Part shown: positions 1 through 9,540 of the stretch, in pieces
Layout of the letters: each line of letters starts with the position of its first letter
Position numbering within the stretch: position 1 is the stretch's first letter
Assembly: GCF_009498235.1 (NCBI RefSeq)
Contig: NZ_CP044205.1
Span: forward strand, 3,101,389-3,165,388
DNA length: 64,000 nt
Reading direction: 5' to 3'
Source: Candidatus Methylospira mobilis
GTDB taxonomy: Bacteria; Pseudomonadota; Gammaproteobacteria; Methylococcales; Methylococcaceae
The notes under the pieces: model-generated
The model's database searches: none
What the model was told of the DNA's origin: nothing
What the model saw: only the letters and a program-made list of their open reading frames with translations
Program-made: the position numbers and the translations under genes

Positions 1-42
1 AGAGGGACTGAAATACCTAATCCATCCAGAGGCTGGAAACCA

Positions 43-1521
43 TTGGATCGAGGCCATAGCAAGTCCGGCCGGCACATTCAGGAGAAAAACGCGAAGGAAA
101 ACAGGAATACAGCCTCTCCGCCTCGTTCACCGCACATGCCTAGCCCGCTGGAAAAAGCATTGGAGCAGGAGCATAACGATATTGCCGAATTACTGCACCG
201 CATGGCAAAAATACATGGCGCACAGAAGCAACACGGCATTGCCGCCCCGTTATATGAGCATGCTTTGACAATCAAGGAAAATATGCTTGGACCGGAACAC
301 CCGGAGGTAGCTGAACTGCTGGAGCAACTGGCGCGCGCACATGACGCTCAAGGGCGGCATGAGCAGGCTGCGCCGCTTTACCTCCGCGCATTAGCCATCA
401 AGGAAAAAACACTGGGGGCGGACCATCCCGATATTGTGCCGATACTGGAAAACCTTGCCACGCTGCAGCATGAACAAGGCAACGACGCTGAAGCAATGCA
501 GCTGCATCGCCGTGCGCTAGCCATCAAGGAGCATACACTGGGACCGGAACACCCCGACGTAGCGCAAAGCCTGATCAATATCGCCACGCTTCACGACATC
601 CAGGATCAGTATAAGGAAGCCGAGCTCATCTACCGGCGAGCACTTGACATAGAACAAAAAACGCTGGGAATGGAGCACCCTGATGTAGCCGGATGCATGA
701 ATAATCTGGCGCGCCTGCACTATGCTCAAGGCGAATACGACGAAGCTGCCGCACTATACCGGCGCGCCCTGGAAATTGAGGAAAAAGCCTTAGGACCGCA
801 GCATCCCGATGTCGCTCAAAGCCTGAACAATCTGGCCATGCTGCATCACGACAAAAAACAGCTGGACGAAGCGGAGCCGCTTTACCGCCGCGCGCTTGAA
901 ATGCTTGAAAGCACATTGGGCGAGGAACACCCTGGGACCGCCACCAGCCTGAATAATCTGGCAAGGCTCTATCACGACCAAGGCCGGTATGAAGACGCCA
1001 AACCGCTCTATCGGCGCGCTTTGACTATCTGGGAAAAATCCCTGGGACCACAGCACCCGAATGTCGCGAAAAGTCTGAACAACCTGGCTTCGCTGTATTA
1101 CACTCAAGGGGAATACGATGAGGCCGAACCGCTATACAGCCGTGCGCTGGCGATCAAGGAAAAAGCGCTGGGACCGCAGCACCCGAATGTCGCAATCAGC
1201 CTGAATAACCTGGCAAGGCTTTTTCACGATAAGGATCAATTCTCCAAGGCGGAACCCCTCTATCTCCGCGGACTGGATATATGGGAAAAGACTTTGGGAC
1301 CCAATCACCCCAATATCGCCAAAAGCCTGAACAGCCTGGCAAGGCTTTATCACGATATAGGCCATTTCGACCGAGCCAAACCGCTCTATTACCGCTCACT
1401 GGCGATACGGGAAAGGACACTGGGGCCTGCGCACCCGGATGTTAAATCGATCAAGCATTTGATATCAATGTGCAACGACCGGCTCAAACCCAGGGAACGC
1501 GCGCGCATTGCCGTGAACTAG
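43..1521 (+). CDS. Tetratricopeptide-repeat protein, kinesin light chain-like (possibly 5' partial)
   Basis: Ten consecutive 42-residue TPR units cover almost the whole protein. Each carries the kinesin-light-chain signature LGxxHPxVAxSLNNLA followed by a helix ending in PLYRRAL. Such repeats form a right-handed superhelical protein-binding scaffold; no catalytic domain, signal peptide or membrane segment is visible. The frame stays open to the left edge of the window, so the TTG used here may not be the true start. The first in-frame ATG is at 136, just before the repeats, but neither start has a convincing ribosome binding site. The binding partner cannot be inferred. An IS4-type transposase relic follows downstream. 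Confidence 0.85.
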   Translation: MDRGHSKSGRHIQEKNAKENRNTASPPRSPHMPSPLEKALEQEHNDIAELLHRMAKIHGAQKQHGIAAPLYEHALTIKENMLGPEHPEVAELLEQLARAHDAQGRHEQAAPLYLRALAIKEKTLGADHPDIVPILENLATLQHEQGNDAEAMQLHRRALAIKEHTLGPEHPDVAQSLINIATLHDIQDQYKEAELIYRRALDIEQKTLGMEHPDVAGCMNNLARLHYAQGEYDEAAALYRRALEIEEKALGPQHPDVAQSLNNLAMLHHDKKQLDEAEPLYRRALEMLESTLGEEHPGTATSLNNLARLYHDQGRYEDAKPLYRRALTIWEKSLGPQHPNVAKSLNNLASLYYTQGEYDEAEPLYSRALAIKEKALGPQHPNVAISLNNLARLFHDKDQFSKAEPLYLRGLDIWEKTLGPNHPNIAKSLNSLARLYHDIGHFDRAKPLYYRSLAIRERTLGPAHPDVKSIKHLISMCNDRLKPRERARIAVN

Positions 1522-1605
1522 AGCGTTACCGTACAAATCGTGAAGCGAAACACTTACTCCCTCTCCCGCTGGGCATAGGTATCTACACAAGTCGGATAAA
1601 TTGCG

Positions 1606-2908
1606 ATGATATGTAGTATGCAATCAGATTTTTTAAAGCTTGAACCTCGGCTGAAGAGGCGGTACGAAAACCTGGTCAGCGCGCATGGCAATTGCACGCA
1701 TGAGCCGGCAGCGGGCATGAAAGCGCTGTTTGCTGGTACGCGCCGTGCTTCGCATGCGCAGGCATTGTGGCGGTTTCCGTCAAATAAACAAGAAACACCC
1801 TTGAGTTTGGCGAGGCCGTTGCCGGCGTTGTCTCAGCAAAACGTGGAGACAGAATGCGACGCCCATGCGTTGTGTGTTCACGATGGGTCGCGGATCAACT
1901 ACAACACGCACACGATAAGGAAGGATCGCAAACAACCGACACACGGCACAGATGTCGGTTATGAATTGCAAAGTACGCTACTGGCGAGTGATCAGAGCGG
2001 CGCGCCGCTGGCGGCCCCGGTTCAGAATGGGGTCACCGATGAAGGGGTGTGGCAAACGCGAGTGCCGGATTGACAGGGCGACGGTCAGACGCATCCGGAT
2101 GAACTGACGGAACGGATCACATGGTTGGAAAACCAGGGATTCAGTCGGCCATTGGTGCATATAATTGACCGGGAAGCGGATCCGGCTGGCCATTGGCGGC
2201 AATGGAACCCAGCCGGGCAAAGATGGCGGGTACGGATCAGGGGCGGATCAAAAGTTCACTTTGAAAATCGGGCCCATAGCGTTGCGGAGGCAGCCCGGCA
2301 GCTGGTGTTCGAGCAGGTGCGTGAAGTGGATTGCAAAGGTCGGACGGGAGAACAATGGCTGGCCAGTGCCGAAGGGGTTGTCACCCGTCCCGCCCGCCCC
2401 AAAGGAAAAGACGCCCAAGGCCAACGGGTAACAGCCATTCCGGGCCACCCTTAGCCGCCCGCTGGGTGGCTGGCCGGATACGGGACCAGGAAGGCAAGCT
2501 CCTCGCGGAATGGTATCTGCCGACCAACGCGGAGTTATCTGTTCCGGCAGAGCGGATTGCCTTGTGGTACAACTATCGCCGGCAGATAGAATCGTTCTTC
2601 AAACTGCTCAAGGCAGCGGGGCATCAGTTGGAATGCTGGAACAGGAAACCGGACCGGCGTTATTCAAGCGCGTCCTCATTGCCACGCAGGCGTGCGTACT
2701 GGCTTGGCGGCCGATGCGGGAAACCGGTGAACAGACGGTGCGCACGCGGGAGTTTTTGGTGCGTTTATCGGGACGGCAAACGAAGCGAATGCGCCCGATC
2801 ATCGCGCCCGCTTTGCTGGATGCTCTGTTCAAGCGCTTCAGCCTATGGGGCGTCTTGAATGAATATTCCATTGAGGAATCGCAAGCCTTCGCCGACTTTG
2901 CCTTTCCT
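1606..2908 (+). pseudogene. IS4-family transposase, inactivated by a stop and two frameshifts
   Basis: Pieces in all three plus frames join into one IS4-type DDE transposase. The first piece (1606-2073) has the first catalytic Asp in VHDGSRINY. After an in-frame TGA at 2071 the same frame continues with the second Asp in IDREAD (to about 2450). The next piece, one frame over (about 2440-2640), carries YNYRRQIESFFKLLK, an exact Y-(2)-R-(3)-E-(6)-K signature with the catalytic Glu. The third (about 2640-2908) holds the C-terminal helices (RPIIAPALLDALFKRF). At least three lesions make it inactive. I could not identify terminal inverted repeats or a target duplication, so the element's limits are unknown. 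Confidence 0.85.
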
Positions 2909-3075
2909 CGAAGGTTTGAAATTCCAGGAAAGGCGATGGGAGATTTGTCGATACCCATGCCCGGAGGGAGAGGGAAACCGGGCGTGGCGCACGCGTTTGC
3001 ATGATAGAGGGCGAGGCTTGCGCCATGACCGGTTTGGTTGCGGCGCCAAACTGCTCGCAAGCCGGCTTACGCCTC

Positions 3076-4317
3076 TCATTTTTTATGCTCGCTGATATCG
3101 ATACCAAACGAGATCATGCCGACGATTTGACCTTGCTCGAAAACATTATTACTTTGCCAGACGATGTAGCGCTCCCCTCCCGATTTTGTCAGGATAGGGC
3201 ATTCGAAATGCGTGGGCAGCCCGCCGGCAAGCAATTGGTCGAATTCCGGCCAACTGTCCGCATCGGCATCAAATCCGTTACTATAGATATCAGTCAACCT
3301 TCCATCCAGTTTCGTCCAAACCTCCGGGTAAAGTTCTTTCGGAACGATTACTTCGAACCAGTTACGCCCCTCCAGATCCTCTGCCTTGTAACCGGTAATT
3401 CTTTCGGCGGCCCGGTTGAAAGTAATAACCCGGCCGCCAATATCAACGCCGATTACAATCGCATTCGCCGTTTGAACCAGGTTTTCCGCGTAATCTTTTG
3501 CATCGCGCAAGGCAATCTCCAACAATTTGCTCTTGGTTACATCCGTGCAAAGATAGAGATAGCTCGAAATTTGTCCGCTATCGTCGTACATCGGAGACAC
3601 GTTCGACTGCTGCCAGAAAAACTGTCCGTTTTTATGACGGTTACCCAGCACCCCGCTCCAGGACCTGCCTGCGTTTAAGCTTCCTTTAATCGCGTTAAAC
3701 TCTTCATCCGACATTTCCGTAGAAATCAGCTCTCGTTGCGTCTTGCCGTAAGCTTCAGCAAACTGGTAGCCGGTAATACGGCTATAGGACTGATTGGCAA
3801 ACAACAAAACCCCATGCAAATCGGCAATTAAAATTCCTGTAGGATTCTGCTCCACGGCTTGAGCGAGCCGACTGATCTCGGTCTCGAACAAACGCCGGTT
3901 CGTGATATCCGTTACAATGCCGTCCACGATAAACCGGCCGTTTTCCAGGCTGCGCGGACAAGAGCGAACCAGATGAACCCAGCGCCACTCTCCTCCGGCG
4001 CTATTCATACGTAAATCCATTTCAAAAGAGGTCAAATCGCGTAGACTTGCCGCCGCAGCCTCGAGATAAACTGACCGTTGAGCACTGTCTATCTGGTCGA
4101 GCAGCACCGAGGCGTCATTGATTACATCCTCAGCCTTGACGCCATTAATACGTTCTACACCGGATGAAACGAACAGAAACTTTAAACCTCCATGTTCACA
4201 AATGGCTTCATAGAGATAACTATCAAGCAGACTGTCACCCAGGTTTTGCAATCGCTTATCGCTCTCCTGCAAGCCGCATTTCTCCATACCAGGCAATATA
4301 GCTTTTAAATCAGTCAC
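3076..4317 (-). CDS. Triple-PAS domain protein without an output domain
   Basis: The 413-residue protein consists of three PAS/PAC units (about residues 25-140, 150-265 and 280-410). Each ends in the PAC-type DITxxK motif (GIVTDITNRR, LCTDVTKSK, FGIDISEHKK). PAS domains sense small ligands, redox state or light and normally feed a kinase or cyclic-di-GMP domain, but this protein stops right after the last PAC. It has no membrane segment, so it should be cytoplasmic. Its start overlaps the end of the upstream DUF3142 gene by 4 bp (ATGA), implying translational coupling. It may be a stand-alone sensor acting in trans, or a receptor that lost its 3' end; a transposase relic lies just beyond the stop. 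Confidence 0.85.
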   Translation of the reverse strand: MTDLKAILPGMEKCGLQESDKRLQNLGDSLLDSYLYEAICEHGGLKFLFVSSGVERINGVKAEDVINDASVLLDQIDSAQRSVYLEAAAASLRDLTSFEMDLRMNSAGGEWRWVHLVRSCPRSLENGRFIVDGIVTDITNRRLFETEISRLAQAVEQNPTGILIADLHGVLLFANQSYSRITGYQFAEAYGKTQRELISTEMSDEEFNAIKGSLNAGRSWSGVLGNRHKNGQFFWQQSNVSPMYDDSGQISSYLYLCTDVTKSKLLEIALRDAKDYAENLVQTANAIVIGVDIGGRVITFNRAAERITGYKAEDLEGRNWFEVIVPKELYPEVWTKLDGRLTDIYSNGFDADADSWPEFDQLLAGGLPTHFECPILTKSGGERYIVWQSNNVFEQGQIVGMISFGIDISEHKK

Positions 4318-5060
4318 TGCACTCTCCTTTCCGGCAACAAAAACACCACCGTCCCGCGATAGTACGGATGCCGACTTACCGCTGCCAAGGCATCCGCGTC
4401 GTAATCGCCATGCTCGATCAAACCGATTTTGAACGGCACGGTCAGCTTTCGTTGCGACAGGCGCTGCAGATAGCGCCGGTGACCCTGAATCGGACTCGCG
4501 CCTTGATAGGTTTGGAACACCACTTCGCTCACCACTCCCTCCAAGGCGTTCAAATCTTCCAGCCGGCCCTGGCTGGCCCAGTCCATCAGCCCGGTCACGC
4601 TCAGCCGGTATTGCGGCGGCAGAGCCGCCCTGACCTGCCGCAGTAGTGCGCCATAGGAACCGAGCCGTGCAGTAGCGGCGTCAAAATCCAGTTGAATGCC
4701 CCAAACGCGATTGCCCCTGGCTGCGAACGCCTCGATATCCTGCCGGATTTGCCGTTGCAAACTATCCGGCCATTGCATCACTTCGAGCCGGTAGACCATC
4801 ACGATCGGATGCGCGGACGCGACAGACGGCGGAAAACCGCGCCGTTGAAAACGTATCGAATCGCCGCGTTGCAACAATTCCCCTTCCAGCAGGTAAAGCG
4901 TCCCGGCATCGGGCAATACCCGCGCCAAATGCACGTTCGGGCGCCAGGCCCAGTAGTCAACCGCAGCAACCGGGGCGCTGTCGCGCCAATCCCATATACC
5001 CAGGCATGACAACGATATAATCAGCCCGCTTACCAGTAATACTTTTGTTCTTTTGCCCAA
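4314..5060 (-). CDS. DUF3142-type membrane-anchored or exported protein
   Basis: An N-terminal hydrophobic segment (about residues 8-24) directs export or anchors the protein. The rest matches the DUF3142 pattern as I know it: YWAWRPN near the start, GIQLDFDAATARLGSYGALL in the middle, a LSVTGLMDWAS strand, and VVFQTYQG followed by VPFKIGLIEHG. This layout suggests a TIM-barrel, glycoside-hydrolase-like fold with the acidic DFD as a possible active site, but the activity is not known. The gene overlaps the end of the large upstream gene by 31 bp and the PAS gene by 4 bp, so the three are probably one transcript. Confidence 0.75.
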   Translation of the reverse strand: MGKRTKVLLVSGLIISLSCLGIWDWRDSAPVAAVDYWAWRPNVHLARVLPDAGTLYLLEGELLQRGDSIRFQRRGFPPSVASAHPIVMVYRLEVMQWPDSLQRQIRQDIEAFAARGNRVWGIQLDFDAATARLGSYGALLRQVRAALPPQYRLSVTGLMDWASQGRLEDLNALEGVVSEVVFQTYQGASPIQGHRRYLQRLSQRKLTVPFKIGLIEHGDYDADALAAVSRHPYYRGTVVFLLPERRVQ

Positions 5061-7177
5061 CGGCTATCCTTGAATTCGGACTTGAGCCGTTTAAACCAGG
5101 CCCCGCGCTGTTCCTTGGGTATATTCTGATCGCCGCAATGATTGTTGCCGGACGACGCGAAACAGCTCATGGCGCGATGCAGGGCATAGGCCATATCCTC
5201 AGACGCTACCTTGCCGCTCTGATTAATGACATCCATGTAGTAATCGAGGCTGCTGTATATTTTGCGCCCGGATTTATCGCCAAAGGCATCGACCGGCTTA
5301 TTCTTGAACGGCAAACCGTAGTCGGCAAGATCATGCCAGCGATGACGCGGCTCATCCGAGACATTCTCATCGGCAATCACATCGAGAGAGTAATCCCAAT
5401 TCTGCGTTCGTGAAAAATCGCCCATGCAGTTGAGCCGTTGCGCCGCCGCCGGAGTTTGCTGTATGGCCGCCAGCAGCTCGCTGAATGACGGACACGCATA
5501 TTCACCTTTCTGCCCCGCCCACGCCAGCGGCGCCAGCATGTCGCGCGCCAACGCATACCCGCTGGCCGGATGCGCCGACAAAATAGCGGAAGCCGCCTTG
5601 AAATCGCGGTGACGGACGAATTGATTCATCAACGTAAAATAGGCCAGCGATCGGCTATGCGACGGCAAATCCTCGCGTTTCAGCAGTGACTCCAGCAGTT
5701 CCGGTTTGCCCGCATGGATGAAATAATCCCGGATATCGCTATTGCCGGCAGTGCTATCCCTGGCGTAGATATCATCAAGGCGGCCCTGCTGGCTCCAGGT
5801 CAAAGCCAATAGCCATTGCGTCTGAATTTTCTGTCCCGGATGCTCGACCGTTTTCAACAGGGATTGCCAGTGCGCTTCCGCTTCCGGCCAGCGTTGCAAC
5901 GCCGTCAGCGCCAGCCCGCGCAATGTTCTGCGGCTGTATGCGATATTGGAAAGTTTGCCGGTGGCGGCATCCGCGGCCGTCTGCTGTATCACGCCGTCGT
6001 AATCCCCGGCAACCCAATAGCGATGCGCCAGCGCCAGATAAGACCACAAAGCTTCGAGTCCGGCATCGGCGAACTGGCTGCGATGCGCATTGACCGCATC
6101 AACGCCGACCAGAGTCTTTTGTTGCAGCGCCCCGTCATCGCCCGGCCGCCAGGAAGCGGTAATGTGCTGCATCGCCAGTAACGGCGCTGACCATAACGCA
6201 TCGACAGGAGCGTTGACCGGATTGGACTTTGATTCGGTTTCGTTGATAAAGTCAAGCAAGGCCTGACCGGCAACCCCTGGCCTGATCTTCGTCGCCCAGG
6301 CCTGATAATCGGCGGTCAAGGCCGCGCCGTCCGCCGACAGCCAGTGTATCTTTCTAAACAAGCCTTTGGCCGAATCGGCATAACGTCCCTGAGGAAACGC
6401 CTTAAGATAAGCATTGAAAGCCGAAGCGGCTTTCCCCAAAGCTGTCCGGTCGATAGTCTCGGCATTCAGCTCGCTCCAACCGTCATAGCGCACCTGCGCA
6501 TGGTTCAGCGCCACGCGTCCAAGCATGTACAGCGAAGTTTCCTGTACCCATCCCGGTTTCGCATCCGCAGACAGCGACTGAAATAACGCCGCAGCCCTGT
6601 CGTATTGGCCGGCATAAAAGGCCGCAGCCGCTTCCAGATAGCGCGCGTAAGGTTTAGCCGCATCGGAAACCTGAAGCGGTTTATAAACTTCCAGCGATTT
6701 TTCGCACAAGCCGGCAAAACGCAGGCGCTCGCCGGCCAGCAGCGTTTTATCCTGGATCGGCAGGTTACTACTCTGCAGTGATTTCAGCAGGCTGTCTACC
6801 GCTTGCGCGTTGTCGGTCAGACAACGGCCAAAATGCTCGCCAGCCAGACGAGCACCGGCCTCCTGAACGCTATTGGCGGCGACGCCCAAACCGGCCGCCA
6901 ATGAAGCGAAGTCGTTTGGGTTCTGCGTCGCCGGCTCGCCGGCGCCTGGCGCACCGGCAAATTCGTCGTAGTGAAACGGAACGGCCTTGGGCGCGTAATG
7001 CACGATACCCTGATCCTCCAGCACCAGCCCCAAATTTCCGCGGCTGTCATTGGCCGGCGTTATAAAGTAGGCGTTGGGATATTCGCCGCACCACAGATCG
7101 CAGCCATCGCCGGACGCGTGCGTCTGCTGGGCGGCAAGCGCAAGAAAAAACATCAGAATTTTGCCGGAACGATTCAT
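5030..7177 (-). CDS. Large exported helical-repeat (TPR-like) protein
   Basis: A 715-residue protein starting with a clear signal peptide (MNRSGKILMFFLALAAQQTHA, cleaved after THA). The mature N-terminus has two close cysteines (CDLWC). The rest is rich in paired helices resembling degenerate TPRs (for example YARYLEAAAAFYAGQYDRAAALF and SAFNAYLKAFPQGRYADSAKGLF), ending in an aromatic W-A-K-E-Q-K-Y-Y-W tail. It should sit in the periplasm or on the inner face of the outer membrane as a scaffold. I do not recognise a named family. It is the first gene of a three-gene set with the overlapping DUF3142 and PAS genes and is divergent from ffs. Confidence 0.8.
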   Translation of the reverse strand: MNRSGKILMFFLALAAQQTHASGDGCDLWCGEYPNAYFITPANDSRGNLGLVLEDQGIVHYAPKAVPFHYDEFAGAPGAGEPATQNPNDFASLAAGLGVAANSVQEAGARLAGEHFGRCLTDNAQAVDSLLKSLQSSNLPIQDKTLLAGERLRFAGLCEKSLEVYKPLQVSDAAKPYARYLEAAAAFYAGQYDRAAALFQSLSADAKPGWVQETSLYMLGRVALNHAQVRYDGWSELNAETIDRTALGKAASAFNAYLKAFPQGRYADSAKGLFRKIHWLSADGAALTADYQAWATKIRPGVAGQALLDFINETESKSNPVNAPVDALWSAPLLAMQHITASWRPGDDGALQQKTLVGVDAVNAHRSQFADAGLEALWSYLALAHRYWVAGDYDGVIQQTAADAATGKLSNIAYSRRTLRGLALTALQRWPEAEAHWQSLLKTVEHPGQKIQTQWLLALTWSQQGRLDDIYARDSTAGNSDIRDYFIHAGKPELLESLLKREDLPSHSRSLAYFTLMNQFVRHRDFKAASAILSAHPASGYALARDMLAPLAWAGQKGEYACPSFSELLAAIQQTPAAAQRLNCMGDFSRTQNWDYSLDVIADENVSDEPRHRWHDLADYGLPFKNKPVDAFGDKSGRKIYSSLDYYMDVINQSGKVASEDMAYALHRAMSCFASSGNNHCGDQNIPKEQRGAWFKRLKSEFKDSRWAKEQKYYW

Positions 7178-7310
7178 ACGCTTGTCCTTAGATCTCGTAA
7201 TAAATGAACACAGGGGCTAACAATAGCCGAATCGATCCCGCACAGACAAGTAATACCGGTAATCACGCCGCGGATATCGCCCTGTATTGCAATGGCTCGT
7301 TTAATTTGCC

Positions 7311-7339
7311 TTGAAACCTTGGCGCCGCGACGCTATACT
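7311..7339 (+). promoter_or_regulatory. Sigma-70 promoter of ffs
   Basis: TTGAAA (7311-7316) and TATACT (7334-7339) are separated by 17 bp, a near-consensus sigma-70 promoter. Transcription would begin near 7346, about 40 nt before the mature 4.5S RNA, fitting a precursor with a processed 5' end. Confidence 0.7.
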
Positions 7340-7386
7340 AGCTGTCTGAGTTGATTGGAAGTAAGTCAATCAACAGCCAGTTACTA

Positions 7387-7500
7387 TGGCGAGTCGAGTG
7401 GGTTCCCTCGCAATGATACGCTATGAACCCCGCCAGGCCCGGAAGGGAGCAACGGTAGTAGTGGACTCGTGTGCCGGGGTGTGGCTTTCCCGACTTGCCA
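7387..7500 (+). ncRNA. ffs: 4.5S RNA of the signal recognition particle
   Basis: This is the bacterial small SRP RNA, which binds Ffh and targets nascent membrane proteins to FtsY and SecYEG. The conserved apical hairpin is present: AGGCCCGGAAGGGAGCAAC with a GGAA tetraloop, followed by the second strand GTGTGCCGGGGTGTGGCT. The ends close as a 10-bp stem, TGGCGAGTCG (7387-7396) with CGACTTGCCA (7491-7500), fixing the mature length at about 114 nt. Position immediately upstream of dnaX is usual in gammaproteobacteria. An open reading frame runs through it, but its apparent ATG lies at the very 5' end of the RNA and should be ignored. Confidence 0.93.
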
Positions 7501-7544
7501 CCCTAAATATACGCCCAGAACGATTCTCCAGCATAGTGGAGCCC

Positions 7545-9191
7545 ATGGTTTATCAGGCACTTGCCCGCAAGTGGCGTCCCCGCAATTTTGACCAGATCGT
7601 AGGCCAGGAGCACGTTGTCAAAGCGCTGACCCATGCCTTGCTGACTGGACGCATGCATCACGCCTATCTTTTCACCGGCACACGCGGCGTCGGAAAAACC
7701 ACGCTTGCGCGCATTCTGGCCAAAGCAATCAACTGCGATAATCTCCACGGCTTCAATCCCTGCGGCGAATGCCTGATCTGCCGGGAAGTCGATGAAGGCC
7801 GTTTCGTCGATCTGCTGGAAGTCGACGCCGCCTCGCGGACGCGAGTTGAGGACACGCGGGACTTGCTGGATAACGTTCAGTACGCGCCCAATCAGGGGCG
7901 ATACAAAGTCTACCTGATCGATGAAGTGCATATGCTGTCCGGCCACAGCTTCAACGCGCTATTGAAAACCCTGGAAGAGCCTCCGCCCCACGTCAAGTTT
8001 TTGCTGGCTACGACCGACCCGCAAAAAATTCCGGTTACGGTGCTTTCACGCTGCCTGCAATTCAACCTCAAGCACCTGACTGCGGACCAAATCCGCCATC
8101 AAATGAGCATGATCCTGACTGCGGAGCGCATCCCTTTCGAGCAGAACGCGCTGCACGCTCTGGCGCGCACTGCCGACGGCAGCATGCGCGACGGCCTCAG
8201 CCTGCTGGATCAGGCCATTGCGCATGGCGGCGGCTGTCTCGACGAAACATCGGTCAACCTGATGCTCGGCACTGTCGCGCGCACCCATGTGTTCGACCTG
8301 CTCAACGCCCTGGCAGACGGCGATGCCGCCGGCCTGCTGGCGCGCATCGCCGGCCTAGCGATCATGACCCCCAATTATCTGGATGTCCTGCAAAACCTGC
8401 TGACCGTGCTGCACCATGCGGCGCTTGCGCAATGGGCGCCGGAATCGGTACATCACGACGACGATGCCGAACATATTCAGTTGCTGGCTAAGCGGGTCAG
8501 CGCCGAAGACCTGCAGCTCTATTACCAGATTGCATTACACGGACAGCGCGATTTGCCTCTCGCCCATAATCCTCGCGGCGGTTTCGAAATGACCATGCTG
8601 CGCATGCTGGCGTTCCGTCCGGCGCATGCGCAAAATACGGAAAACGCGCCTGGGCGGCCGGCGCCTTCAAAACCGGCAGCCTCAGCCGCTTTGGGTAAGT
8701 CCGCGGCGCTTGTGACGAATACGGTTCATGCCGTACGCGAAACGGCAGCGCCCTCATCGGAAATGGGCAAAACGGACGCGGACGCGCCTGCCCCCGCGTC
8801 TCGCCCAGTCGCGTACGACGATTGGGCGCATGCCATACAAGCAATGGAATTGAGCGGTCTGACCCAACAACTGGCGCGGAACTGCACACTTAAAAGCCTG
8901 AGCGAAAACCAGATGATACTGGCGCTCGATCCCGGCTTTGCGCATTGCCGGACCCCGTCATTGGAGGCGCAACTTGAGCGCAGGCTCGGCAGTTATTATC
9001 AACGCGCGATCAAACTGCAGATCCTTGTCGAACCGCCGCAGCACGACACGCCGGCGACGCAAATAGCCAACCATCAACAAGCACGGCAGCAGGACGCCGA
9101 ACTGGCCATTGCGGAAGACGGCAATGTCCGGCAGCTTATAGATCGCTTGAACGCCCGCATTATTCCAGGTTCAACCAAACCCATCGCATAG
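7545..9191 (+). CDS. dnaX: DNA polymerase III subunits tau/gamma
   Basis: DnaX is the AAA+ motor of the clamp loader. The start chosen is the ATG at 7545 (MVYQALARKWRPRNF), the family's normal N-terminus; the longer open frame upstream is 4.5S RNA. Visible motifs: Walker A GTRGVGKTT, a four-cysteine zinc module (CDN...CGECLICRE), Walker B YLIDEVHML, and the SRC sensor at TVLSRCLQF. Domain III follows, then a Pro/Ala-rich linker (about residues 370-425) and a tau-specific C-terminal domain. At 548 residues it is somewhat shorter than E. coli DnaX. I did not find a clear slippery A-rich site for gamma production. ybaB follows after 10 bp. Confidence 0.97.
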   Translation: MVYQALARKWRPRNFDQIVGQEHVVKALTHALLTGRMHHAYLFTGTRGVGKTTLARILAKAINCDNLHGFNPCGECLICREVDEGRFVDLLEVDAASRTRVEDTRDLLDNVQYAPNQGRYKVYLIDEVHMLSGHSFNALLKTLEEPPPHVKFLLATTDPQKIPVTVLSRCLQFNLKHLTADQIRHQMSMILTAERIPFEQNALHALARTADGSMRDGLSLLDQAIAHGGGCLDETSVNLMLGTVARTHVFDLLNALADGDAAGLLARIAGLAIMTPNYLDVLQNLLTVLHHAALAQWAPESVHHDDDAEHIQLLAKRVSAEDLQLYYQIALHGQRDLPLAHNPRGGFEMTMLRMLAFRPAHAQNTENAPGRPAPSKPAASAALGKSAALVTNTVHAVRETAAPSSEMGKTDADAPAPASRPVAYDDWAHAIQAMELSGLTQQLARNCTLKSLSENQMILALDPGFAHCRTPSLEAQLERRLGSYYQRAIKLQILVEPPQHDTPATQIANHQQARQQDAELAIAEDGNVRQLIDRLNARIIPGSTKPIA

Positions 9192-9201
9192 AGAAAACCA
9201 T

Positions 9202-9525
9202 ATGAAAAATCCACTTGCCAATTTGATGCAGCAAGCTCAAAACATGCAGGAAAACCTGAAGAAAGCCCAGGAAGAACTGGCGGCAACCCAAATTGCGGCA
9301 GAATCCGGCGGCGGCCTGATTAAACTGACCCTGAACGGCAAACGTGAAATACTCAACCTGCGCATCGACGACAGCCTGCTCACCGATGACAAGGAAGTGT
9401 TGGAAGACCTGATAATCGCCGCGCTAAACGACGGCATGCGTAAAGTCAGTAAATTGAAGGAAGAAAAACTCTCCGGACTTGCGGGCGGCTTCGAACTGCC
9501 CGCAGGACTTAAACTGCCGTTCTGA
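9202..9525 (+). CDS. ybaB: Nucleoid-associated protein, YbaB/EbfC family
   Basis: A 107-residue protein with the family layout: an N-terminal helix starting NPLANLMQQAQNMQENLKKAQEEL, the central strands GLIKLTLNGKREILNLRID, and a C-terminal helix. YbaB dimers bind DNA with little sequence specificity. It lies between dnaX and recR, as in most proteobacteria, with 10 and 15 bp spacing, so all three are likely cotranscribed. Length is normal. Confidence 0.95.
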   Translation: MKNPLANLMQQAQNMQENLKKAQEELAATQIAAESGGGLIKLTLNGKREILNLRIDDSLLTDDKEVLEDLIIAALNDGMRKVSKLKEEKLSGLAGGFELPAGLKLPF

Positions 9526-9540
9526 GCGCAGCGGCCCGCC

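Noticed and set aside
250-1450. Periodic repeats suggesting a CRISPR array
   Set aside because: The 126-bp period is the coding repeat of TPR units, with variable sequence and no spacer structure.
2838-3107. Minus-strand frames overlapping the end of the IS4 relic
   Set aside because: No family match; they are by-products of the relic and the short intergenic gap.
7386-7544. N-terminal extension of dnaX in the longest open frame
   Set aside because: The stretch is 4.5S RNA with its own promoter; the family start is the ATG at 7545.
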